6,682 nt of DNA from Eubacterium sp. UBA4343 (lineage in GTDB: Bacteria > Bacillota > Clostridia > Lachnospirales > Lachnospiraceae). A model generated the notes under the pieces. The model was given only the letters and a program-made list of their open reading frames with translations. It made no database searches and had not been told where the DNA came from. The position numbers and the translations under genes are program-made. Shown here piece after piece: positions 1 through 6,641 of this stretch; position 1 is the first letter of the stretch; every line of letters starts with the position of its first letter. The stretch is from assembly GCA_002394235.1 (NCBI GenBank), contig DGTF01000079.1:2553-9234 (forward strand), given 5' to 3'.

Positions 1-47
1 CGGAAATCCACAGAGACCGGACGCCAGAAGAATGGAATGCATCGTGA
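1..47 (+). CDS. possible C-terminal tail of an upstream gene (partial)
   Basis: In the frame starting at base 3 the DNA reads EIHRDRTPEEWNAS and stops at TGA 45-47. No function can be assigned from 14 residues. The main reason to list it is context: the stop lies 5 bases before a strong hairpin at 53-86, the usual arrangement for the end of a transcription unit. The other two + frames are also open for part of this stretch (one to TAA at 68-70, one to TGA at 121-123), so the choice of frame is inference. The frame ending at 47 is preferred because the other two would run into or through the hairpin. Confidence 0.3.
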   Translation, partial: EIHRDRTPEEWNAS

Positions 48-52
48 ATATC

Positions 53-86
53 AGGAACTGTCGCGGGTAAAAACGCGGCAGTTCCT
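53..86 (+). terminator. strong hairpin, probable terminator of the upstream gene
   Basis: Bases 53-65 (AGGAACTGTCGCG) pair with 74-86 (CGCGGCAGTTCCT), giving a 13-bp stem with one G-U wobble and an 8-base loop (66-73). It begins just after the possible stop at 47 and separates that gene from the gltB control region. The sequence that follows (AAAACTGTATTT) is not a clean U-tract, so it may terminate weakly, act with Rho, or mainly stabilise the 3' end of the message. Confidence 0.5.
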
Positions 87-96
87 AAAACTGTAT

Positions 97-129
97 TTAA
101 AATCAGATTTGCAGGGTAATTGATTTTAA
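97..129. repeat. perfect 9-bp inverted repeat upstream of gltB
   Basis: TTAAAATCA at 97-105 is the exact reverse complement of TGATTTTAA at 121-129, with 15 bases between. The arms are AT-rich and no U-tract follows, so it does not look like a terminator. It lies about 120 bases upstream of the proposed -35 box. A distal protein-binding dyad for gltBD control is possible; no known operator consensus was recognised. Confidence 0.5.
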
Positions 130-160
130 CCATAATTGAAAGCGGAGCCCGCCCGGAATA

Positions 161-178
161 AAGTACAAGACAAGTACA
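161..178. repeat. 11-bp-spaced direct repeat AAGTACA
   Basis: AAGTACA occurs at 161-167 and again at 172-178, so the two copies are offset by 11 bp, about one helical turn. Each copy contains the self-complementary GTAC. Tandem sites in this phasing can be bound side by side by a regulator, but 7-base repeats can also arise by chance. Confidence 0.3.
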
Positions 179-205
179 GGAAACGGCCCGGATGATTATT
201 TAATA

Positions 206-218
206 GCAGACGTTCTGC
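206..218. promoter_or_regulatory. small dyad GCAGA-CGT-TCTGC upstream of the promoter
   Basis: GCAGA at 206-210 and TCTGC at 214-218 are perfect reverse complements around a 3-base centre. The dyad ends about 31 bases before the proposed -35 hexamer, where activators commonly bind. It does not fit the GlnR/TnrA consensus (TGTNA-N7-TNACA) or a clean LysR T-N11-A box. The regulatory role is inferred from position and symmetry only. Confidence 0.3.
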
Positions 219-249
219 AAAATGTGAGAACAAATGGCGCAAAAAATGC

Positions 250-278
250 TTGCATATCCCTGATAATCACTATATAAA
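250..278 (+). promoter_or_regulatory. candidate sigma-A promoter of gltBD
   Basis: TTGCAT (250-255) can serve as a -35 box and TATAAA (273-278) as a -10 box, separated by 17 bases, the optimal spacing. The -10 matches consensus at 5 of 6 positions and the -35 at 3 of 6. Transcription would start near 285, leaving a leader of about 60 nt. The -35 is weak, as expected for an activator-dependent promoter. The 9-bp palindrome TGATAATCA (261-269) sits in the spacer. The start site is predicted, not shown. Confidence 0.55.
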
Positions 279-331
279 AAAATCAGAAGCTCATAAATCC
301 TGCGGGATCATTACCTGCAGACTGCACAGAT

Positions 332-338
332 GAGGAAG
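332..338 (+). promoter_or_regulatory. ribosome binding site of gltB
   Basis: GAGGAAG at 332-338 lies 7 bases before ATG 346 and is a good but not perfect Shine-Dalgarno match. An in-frame TGA at 331-333 overlaps its edge, so translation cannot begin further upstream in this frame. This fixes ATG 346 as the gltB start. Confidence 0.75.
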
Positions 339-345
339 AATAAGT

Positions 346-3300
346 ATGGATGAGTATACACAGCATATCAGAAAGTATCGACAGCTTCAGAAGGATCATG
401 ATGCCTGCGGTATCGGTGCGGTTGTAAACATTGATGGACACCAGGACAACCGGGTTCTGGACGATGCGCTTGCCATCGTTGAGAAGCTGGAGCATCGTGC
501 CGGAAAGGATGCGACTGGGACAGTCGGAGACGGTGTCGGCATACTGACACAGATCAGTCATGATTTTTTCCGCAAAGCCGCGGCGCAGGAGGGCATTGCG
601 GTGAAAGACGCCGGTGATTACGGCGTCGGCATGTTCTTTTTTCCACAGGACACCATGAAGCGCACCTTTGCGATGCGGATGATGAAGGTCATTGTGGAGA
701 AGGAGGGACTGAAGCTGCTCGGCTGGAGAACGGTTCCGACAAATCCCGGCATCCTCGGAAAGGCTGCGCTGGACTGCATGCCGTATATTATGCAGTGCTT
801 CATCGAGCGGCCGGAGGAGCTCTCCAGAGGAATTGAATTTGACCGGAAGCTGTACGTTGTGAGACGTGAGTTCGAACAGAGCTCCGATGATACCTATATC
901 TGCTCCCTGTCATCGAGAACCATCGTATACAAGGGAATGTTCCTGGTCAAACAGCTGAGAAGGTTCTACGGCGATCTCCAGGACAAGGATTACCGGACGG
1001 CGATTGCAATTGTGCACTCCCGGTTCTCCACAAACACGACTCCGTCCTGGAACCGCGCGCATCCGTACCGCATGATTGCGCACAACGGAGAGATCAATAC
1101 GATCCGCGGCAACATGGACCGTATGCTCGCCCGTGAGGAGACCATGACCAGCCCGATCATGGAGAAGGACATCGACAAGATTTATCCGGTGATCAGCGCG
1201 TCGGGTTCCGATTCGGCGATGCTGGACAACACGCTGGAATTCCTCTACATGAACGGCATGGATCTTCCGCTTGCCATGATGGTGACCATTCCGGAGCCGT
1301 GGAACCACAATCGTTTCATGGACGAGGATAAGAAGGATTTCTACCATTACTATGCGACCATGATGGAGCCGTGGGACGGCCCGGCGGCAATTCTGTTTTC
1401 CGACGGAGATGTGCTCGGTGCGACCCTTGACCGGAACGGACTGCGTCCTTCCCGGTATTACATCACCGATGACAACCGGCTGATCCTCTCCTCTGAGGTG
1501 GGAGTTCTGGATATTCCGCCGGAACACGTGGTGAAGAAATCCCGCCTGACGCCCGGAAGAATTCTTCTGGTCGACACGAAGAAGAAGAAAATCATCTCCG
1601 ATGACGACTGCAAGAAGTACTATGCTCACCGGCAGCCGTACGGTGAGTGGCTGGACCGCAACCTGCTGAGACTCAAGGACGTTCCGATTCCGAACAAGAA
1701 GATCCCGGTACACAGCCAGGAGATGAGAGACCGCCTCTATAAGGTATTCGGCTATACCTATGAGGACGTCAAGGATTCGATCCTTCCAATGGCGGAAAAC
1801 GGCGTTGAGCCGACCGCTTCGATGGGACACGATGTTCCGCTTGCGGTACTGTCCAGACAGCACCAGCTTCTGTTCAACTACTTCAAGCAGCAGTTTGCGC
1901 AGGTTACCAACCCGCCGATTGACTCTCTCCGCGAGGAAATCGTCACGGATACCACCGTATATATCGGATCGGACGGCGATCTTCTGAATGAGAAGAGCGG
2001 CAACTGCACGATGCTGGAGGTTAGCCATCCGATTCTGACCGGCGTCGACCTGATGAAGATCAAGTCGCTGGATCGCCCGGGCTTCCACGCACAGGTGGTT
2101 TCCCTTCTGTATTACAAGAACACCTCCCTTGCGAGAGCGCTGGAGCAGCTGAACATTACGGTAGACCGTGCCTATGCAAACGGAAAAAATATCATCATTC
2201 TCAGCGACCGTGGCGTGGATGAGAACCATGTTCCGATTCCGTCGCTTCTCGCGGTATCTTCTGTCGAGCAGCATTTGGTCCGCACGAAGAAGAGAACGGC
2301 CGTTTCGCTGATCCTGGAGAGTGCGGAGCCGAGAGACGTTCATCAGATCGCGGCGCTGCTTGGATTCGGTGCCCGTGCCATCAATCCGTATCTGGCTCAT
2401 GAGTGCATCGCGGAGCTGATCGATATCGGCATGCTGGACAAGGACTATCACACTGCGATTGCCGATTACAACAAGGCCCTTCTCGGCGGAGTTGTAAAGA
2501 CGGCTGCGAAGATGGGTATCTCTACGATTCAGTCCTACCAGTCCGCGCGTATTTTTGAGGCGATCGGTCTGGACAAGGAGACCATCGACAAATACTTCAC
2601 CGGAACAGTGAGCCGCGTGGGCGGCATCGGCGTCAAAGAGATCGAAGAGGGCATTACCTTCCGCCACAATCATGCCTTTGATCCTCTTGGACTGTCCGTG
2701 GATACCTCTCTGGATTCCGTAGGCTTCCATTATCTCAGAAGCGGCAAGGACAAGGAGGATCACCTGTATAATCCGGAGACTATCGTCACCCTGCAGCAGG
2801 CGGTAAAAACCGGCGACTACGACAAGTTCCGTGAATACACCGATATGGTGGATGATTCCAAGAGACCGCATACCCTGCGTGGACTGCTGGAATTCGCGCC
2901 GAAGCAGGATCCGGTTCCGCTGGAGGAGGTAGAGCCGGTGGAAAGCATTGTGAAGCGCTTCAAGACCGGTGCCATGTCCTTCGGATCGATTTCGAAGGAA
3001 GCGCACGAGACCATGGCCATCGCGATGAACCGGCTGGGCGGCAAGTCGAACACCGGTGAGGGCGGTGAGGATCCGGCCAGATATGGAACCGAGAAAAATT
3101 CGGCGATCAAGCAGGTGGCTTCCGGACGCTTCGGCGTCACCAACGCGTACCTGAACAGCGCGGCTGAAATTCAGATCAAGATGGCACAGGGCGCAAAGCC
3201 GGGCGAGGGCGGTCATCTTCCGGGCAAGAAGGTCTATCCGTGGGTTGCCGCGACCAGATTTTCAACCCCGGGCGTAGCTCTGATCTCTCCGCCGCCGCAC

Positions 3301-4899
3301 CATGATATTTACTCCATCGAGGATCTGGCTCAGCTGATCTATGATCTGAAGAACGCCAACCGGGACGCGCGGATCTCCGTCAAGCTGGTATCCGAGTGCG
3401 GCGTCGGAACGATTGCTTCCGGTGTAGCCAAGGCGGGTGCTCAGGTCATCCTGATTTCCGGATACGACGGAGGAACCGGCGCTGCGCCGATCTCCTCGAT
3501 CCATAACGCTGGCTTGCCGTGGGAGCTCGGCGTCTCCGAGGCGCATCAGTCCCTGCTTCAGAACGGTCTGAGAGACCGTGTCATCATCGAGACTGACGGA
3601 AAGCTGATGAGCGGCCGCGATGTCGCGATCGCCGCCCTGCTCGGCGCAGAGGAATACGGCTTTGCGACAGCACCGCTGATCTGCATGGGCTGCATGATGA
3701 TGAGAGTCTGCTCCAAGGATACCTGTCCGGCCGGCGTGGCGACGCAGAACGAGGAGCTCAGAAAGCGCTTCGCGGGCAAGCCGGAATATGTCATGAACTT
3801 CATGATTTTTATCGCAAGGCAGCTTCGTGAGATTATGGCAAGGCTCGGATTCCGCACCGTGGATGAGATGATCGGCCGGACCGACTGCCTGGAGAAGCGG
3901 ACCAATCTGATCACAGACCGCGCGGCAGAGGTCAATATGGACCTGATCCTGGATCCGTCCTACGCACACGCGGAAAAATCGCACTTCGACCAGAAGGACG
4001 TATACAACTTCCATCTGGAGAAGACGCTGGACGAGGCGGTTCTTCTCCCGAAGTTCAGAGACGCTCTTTCAGGAAAAGCCGGTAGCAGACCGGACAGACA
4101 GGAGATTGCGCTCAAGGTTTCCAGTACGGACCGTGCGTTCGGAACCATCCTCGGATCCGAGATCACCAGGAAATTCGGCAGTGATCTGGACGACGACACC
4201 TTTGTCGTACACGCGGTAGGCGGCGGCGGACAGTCGTTTGGCGCTTTTGCCCCGAAGGGCCTCTCCCTCTATCTGGAAGGCGATGCGAACGACGGCTTTG
4301 GAAAGGGCCTGTCCGGCGGAAAGCTTATCGTTGTGCCTTCTCCGAAGGCGCCTTTCCGTGCGGATGAGAACATCATCATCGGAAATGTTGCCTGCTACGG
4401 CGCAACCTCCGGAAAGGTCTATGTGGCCGGTATTGCGGGCGAGAGATTCTGTGTCCGCAACTCCGGAGTGACGGCAGTCGCGGAGGGATGCGGCGACCAT
4501 GGCCTGGAGTACATGACCGGTGGAAGAGCCGTTATCCTCGGGACGACGGGCAAGAACTTTGCGGCAGGCATGTCAGGCGGAATTGCGTATGTACTGGATT
4601 CCGACCACACCCTTTACCGCAGGATGAACAAGGATATGGTTACCCTTCAGGAGCTTACGGACAAATACGACATCCAGGAGCTGAAGAACATTCTGGAGGA
4701 TTATGAGAAGGAGACCGGATCGAAGCGGGCGGCCGAGATTCTGTCTGACTTTGAAAAATGGATTCCCGACTTCAAGAAGGTCGTGCCGAACGACTATCAG
4801 AGAATGCTGACGGCGATCGGAAAGTACGAGGAGCAGGGAGTAAAGCATGAGAATGCCGTACTTGAGGCGTTCGAAGAAGTAACAAGGAGGGTGTCCTGA
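346..4899 (+). CDS. gltB: glutamate synthase large (alpha) subunit GltB
   Basis: Cytoplasmic flavoenzyme subunit, 1517 residues, a normal full length. Together with GltD it converts glutamine + 2-oxoglutarate + NAD(P)H to two glutamates. Domains in order: class II glutamine amidotransferase (about 21-430), central ammonia-linker domain (about 470-780), FMN-binding synthase barrel (about 820-1190) and C-terminal GXGXG beta-helix (about 1265-1420), then a helical tail. Cys21 (CGIG) is the nucleophile; family knowledge says the first 20 residues are removed to free it. Other visible sites: R226-FSTNT, H246-NGEINT (Asn247/Gly248, the likely oxyanion hole), GSD at 287-289 and DRNGLRPSR at 362-370. 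The synthase domain shows GAMSFGSIS (875-883), NTGEGGED (902-909), KPGEGGHLPGKK (951-962) and GYDGGTGA (1039-1046). Cys1116, Cys1122 and Cys1127 (C-x5-C-x4-C) are the expected 3Fe-4S ligands. Cys1113 is an extra nearby cysteine. The stop overlaps the gltD start by one base. No frameshift or missing catalytic residue is seen. Confidence 0.98.
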   Translation: MDEYTQHIRKYRQLQKDHDACGIGAVVNIDGHQDNRVLDDALAIVEKLEHRAGKDATGTVGDGVGILTQISHDFFRKAAAQEGIAVKDAGDYGVGMFFFPQDTMKRTFAMRMMKVIVEKEGLKLLGWRTVPTNPGILGKAALDCMPYIMQCFIERPEELSRGIEFDRKLYVVRREFEQSSDDTYICSLSSRTIVYKGMFLVKQLRRFYGDLQDKDYRTAIAIVHSRFSTNTTPSWNRAHPYRMIAHNGEINTIRGNMDRMLAREETMTSPIMEKDIDKIYPVISASGSDSAMLDNTLEFLYMNGMDLPLAMMVTIPEPWNHNRFMDEDKKDFYHYYATMMEPWDGPAAILFSDGDVLGATLDRNGLRPSRYYITDDNRLILSSEVGVLDIPPEHVVKKSRLTPGRILLVDTKKKKIISDDDCKKYYAHRQPYGEWLDRNLLRLKDVPIPNKKIPVHSQEMRDRLYKVFGYTYEDVKDSILPMAENGVEPTASMGHDVPLAVLSRQHQLLFNYFKQQFAQVTNPPIDSLREEIVTDTTVYIGSDGDLLNEKSGNCTMLEVSHPILTGVDLMKIKSLDRPGFHAQVVSLLYYKNTSLARALEQLNITVDRAYANGKNIIILSDRGVDENHVPIPSLLAVSSVEQHLVRTKKRTAVSLILESAEPRDVHQIAALLGFGARAINPYLAHECIAELIDIGMLDKDYHTAIADYNKALLGGVVKTAAKMGISTIQSYQSARIFEAIGLDKETIDKYFTGTVSRVGGIGVKEIEEGITFRHNHAFDPLGLSVDTSLDSVGFHYLRSGKDKEDHLYNPETIVTLQQAVKTGDYDKFREYTDMVDDSKRPHTLRGLLEFAPKQDPVPLEEVEPVESIVKRFKTGAMSFGSISKEAHETMAIAMNRLGGKSNTGEGGEDPARYGTEKNSAIKQVASGRFGVTNAYLNSAAEIQIKMAQGAKPGEGGHLPGKKVYPWVAATRFSTPGVALISPPPHHDIYSIEDLAQLIYDLKNANRDARISVKLVSECGVGTIASGVAKAGAQVILISGYDGGTGAAPISSIHNAGLPWELGVSEAHQSLLQNGLRDRVIIETDGKLMSGRDVAIAALLGAEEYGFATAPLICMGCMMMRVCSKDTCPAGVATQNEELRKRFAGKPEYVMNFMIFIARQLREIMARLGFRTVDEMIGRTDCLEKRTNLITDRAAEVNMDLILDPSYAHAEKSHFDQKDVYNFHLEKTLDEAVLLPKFRDALSGKAGSRPDRQEIALKVSSTDRAFGTILGSEITRKFGSDLDDDTFVVHAVGGGGQSFGAFAPKGLSLYLEGDANDGFGKGLSGGKLIVVPSPKAPFRADENIIIGNVACYGATSGKVYVAGIAGERFCVRNSGVTAVAEGCGDHGLEYMTGGRAVILGTTGKNFAAGMSGGIAYVLDSDHTLYRRMNKDMVTLQELTDKYDIQELKNILEDYEKETGSKRAAEILSDFEKWIPDFKKVVPNDYQRMLTAIGKYEEQGVKHENAVLEAFEEVTRRVS
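4884..4891 (+). promoter_or_regulatory. strong ribosome binding site of gltD inside gltB
   Basis: AAGGAGGG at 4884-4891 is a near-perfect Shine-Dalgarno sequence placed 7 bases before ATG 4899, within the last codons of gltB. It supports the chosen gltD start. Ribosomes ending gltB terminate within reach of this site, so coupled translation is likely. It is also stronger than the gltB site, which could help keep GltD supply matched to GltB. Confidence 0.85.
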
Positions 4900-6425
4900 T
4901 GGGTAAAGCGACAGGTTTTCTTGAATACAGCAGAAAAGACAATGCCGATGTTCCGGTAAAAGAACGGGTGCAGAATTTCAGGGAGTTTCATGTGCCCCTC
5001 GGAAAAGAGGACCGGATGGAGCAGGGCGCGCGCTGCATGAACTGCGGTGTTCCCTTCTGCCAGTCCGCAATGGAGCTGAACGGGATGGTGACCGGATGCC
5101 CTCTTCACAACCTGATCCCCGAGTGGAACGACCAGGTGTACCGCGGTCATTTCCGGCACGCCTTCAGCAGACTGATCAAGACCAGCAATTTCCCGGAGTT
5201 CACCGGAAGAGTCTGCCCCGCGCTCTGCGAGAAGGCATGTATCAACGGCGAGTACGGGGACCCGGTGACGATTCATGACAATGAGCGGTTCATCATTGAG
5301 ACCGCCTTTGAGAAAGGGTACATTCAGCCCCGGATTCCGCAGGTCAGAAGCGGAAAAAAGGTAGCTGTCGTGGGAGCGGGGCCTTCCGGACTCGCCGGGG
5401 CGGATGAGCTGAATCACAGAGGACATTCGGTGACCGTTTTTGAGCGTGAGGACCGGATCGGGGGACTCCTGATGTACGGTATTCCGAACATGAAGCTCGA
5501 CAAAAGCGTCATCTGCCGCCGCCAGAAGCTGATGGAGGCAGAGGGTGTGGTCTTCCGTACCGGCGTGAATATCGGAGAGGAGTCTGTGAAGGAGCTCGAG
5601 AAGGAATACGACGCCATTATTCTGGCGTGCGGCGCAAAGCAGCCAAGAGCCCTTGCGGGAGCGGATCCGGACAAGATTCACGGGATTTACTACGCGGTTG
5701 ATTTTCTGAAGGCGACGACAAAGAGCCTTCTCGATCACGGCATGACGGACGGTGTCTGGAAGACCGAAGCAAGCCGCGATGCCGAGACCCTTCTGAAGCA
5801 GAAGGATTTTATCAGCGCGAAGGGCAAAAACGTCGTCGTTGTCGGCGGCGGCGATACCGGAAATGACTGTATCGGAACATCGATCCGGCACGGATGCAAA
5901 TCCATCACGGCGCTTGAAATGATGCCGGAGCCGCCGGTGGAGAGAAGCGCTTCCAATCCGTGGCCGCAATGGCCCCGTGTGAAGAAGACCGACTACGGCC
6001 ATGAGGAGGCGATCGGGCTGTTCGGTCATGATCCGAGAGTCTACGAGACTACGGTCAAGGAATATCACACCGACAAAAAAGGCAACCTCAAGGAAATCGT
6101 GACCGCCAGGGTCAAGTTTGAAAACCGCAAGATGGTCATGATTGAGGGAACGGAGAAGACTCTTCCCTGTGATCTGCTTCTGATCGCTGCCGGTTTCACC
6201 GGGTGCGAGAACTATGTGGCGAAGGCCTTCGGACTGAAGCTCACGGCCAGGAATACCGTTGAAACAGAGCCGGACCATTACAAGACCAACGTGGAGAAGG
6301 TCTTCACGGCCGGCGACATGCACCGCGGACAGTCCCTGGTGGTCTGGGCTGTCACCGAAGGCAGGAAGTGCGCCTGCAGCGTCGACGAGTATCTGATGGG
6401 CTACACCAACATGAGAGAAGCGTGA
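4899..6425 (+). CDS. gltD: glutamate synthase small (beta) subunit GltD
   Basis: NAD(P)H-oxidising FAD iron-sulfur subunit, 508 residues, at the long end for the family. It feeds electrons to GltB. The N-terminal cysteine-rich region has C46-x2-C49-G-x3-C54, GCPL with Cys67, and C106-x3-C110-x3-C114; these fit the two 4Fe-4S clusters of the GltD / dihydropyrimidine dehydrogenase N-terminal family, though assigning individual ligands is inference. An FAD Rossmann motif follows at 159-164 (GAGPSG), with Glu182 at the end of the second strand and GG at 188-189. The second Rossmann motif GGGDTG (G316, G318, G321) should bind NAD(P)H. GDMHRGQS from Gly472 is the second FAD-contact motif. The sequence does not settle NADH versus NADPH. 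ATG 4899 overlaps the gltB TGA by one base and has a strong ribosome binding site. The N-terminus MGKATGF resembles Bacillus-type GltD, which supports this start. GltD-like domains also occur in other flavoproteins, but adjacency to gltB makes the assignment firm. Confidence 0.97.
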   Translation: MGKATGFLEYSRKDNADVPVKERVQNFREFHVPLGKEDRMEQGARCMNCGVPFCQSAMELNGMVTGCPLHNLIPEWNDQVYRGHFRHAFSRLIKTSNFPEFTGRVCPALCEKACINGEYGDPVTIHDNERFIIETAFEKGYIQPRIPQVRSGKKVAVVGAGPSGLAGADELNHRGHSVTVFEREDRIGGLLMYGIPNMKLDKSVICRRQKLMEAEGVVFRTGVNIGEESVKELEKEYDAIILACGAKQPRALAGADPDKIHGIYYAVDFLKATTKSLLDHGMTDGVWKTEASRDAETLLKQKDFISAKGKNVVVVGGGDTGNDCIGTSIRHGCKSITALEMMPEPPVERSASNPWPQWPRVKKTDYGHEEAIGLFGHDPRVYETTVKEYHTDKKGNLKEIVTARVKFENRKMVMIEGTEKTLPCDLLLIAAGFTGCENYVAKAFGLKLTARNTVETEPDHYKTNVEKVFTAGDMHRGQSLVVWAVTEGRKCACSVDEYLMGYTNMREA

Positions 6426-6596
6426 GGATAAAATCGTCACGCCCCGGAAGAGGCGCGCTACGCGTTGTACATAGTCGGAAGTCTGTACTGACTGCGGCGG
6501 CTGTGATATGCGCGGATTCCGGAACAGCCGGATCACACATACTTCAAAATAAGTATTTTCAAAGGACTCTTATTCTTATAGAATAGGAAACTGATG
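6426..6596 (+). other. 3' trailer between gltD and the terminator, no convincing gene
   Basis: These 171 bases carry no start codon with a Shine-Dalgarno site and no recognisable RNA. Several short inverted repeats are visible: GTACA 6467-6471 with TGTAC 6484-6488; CGGCTGT 6498-6504 with ACAGCCG 6524-6530 (7 bp, 19-base loop); and an AT-rich hairpin of 6569-6575 with 6581-6587 (7 bp including one G-U, loop TTATA). The first part is GC-rich like the genes and the last 60 bases are AT-rich. It is most simply a long 3' untranslated region. Confidence 0.4.
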
Positions 6597-6641
6597 ACAG
6601 GCAAAGATGCTTTCAGCAGAGTATCTTTGCCTGTTTTTTTT
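6597..6641 (+). terminator. Rho-independent terminator of gltBD
   Basis: ACAGGCAAAGAT (6597-6608) pairs perfectly with ATCTTTGCCTGT (6623-6634). The stem can extend inward by G6609-T6622 (wobble) and C6610-G6621, giving 14 bp around a 10-base loop, and it runs into eight T residues (6634-6641). This is a textbook intrinsic terminator on the + strand. It ends the operon 172 bases after the gltD stop. On the - strand the bases after the stem are not U-rich, so it is not clearly bidirectional. Confidence 0.93.

Noticed and set aside
136..164. Second promoter TTGAAA-N17-TAAAGT upstream of gltB
   Set aside because: The -35 is good but the -10 matches only 4 of 6 and the sequence between is GC-rich. 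The 250-278 promoter is nearer and has a better -10. It could be a weak secondary start.
285..345. Riboswitch or attenuator in the gltB leader
   Set aside because: The predicted leader is about 60 nt, with only 4-5 bp hairpins and no terminator-like structure, too short for known glutamine or other riboswitch classes as I can judge them.
910..3216. Long - strand ORF (768 residues) opposite gltB
   Set aside because: It is in exact antisense codon register with gltB and exists because gltB lacks TTA, CTA and TCA codons there. Its translation is low-complexity, rich in Arg, Leu, Val and His, with no recognisable domain.
4797..6536. Long - strand ORF (579 residues) opposite gltD
   Set aside because: Same cause: codon-aligned antisense of gltD. 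No family motif, and it would conflict with a clearly real gene.
6368..6586. + strand ORF of 72 residues across the gltD end and trailer
   Set aside because: It starts inside gltD in another frame, has no good ribosome binding site, and its translation (Arg/Ser-rich) resembles an out-of-frame reading.
6540..6641. Independent small RNA gene ending at the gltBD terminator
   Set aside because: TATAGA near 6577 could be a -10, but no -35 is found at a suitable distance. Processing from the gltBD message would be more likely than a separate promoter.
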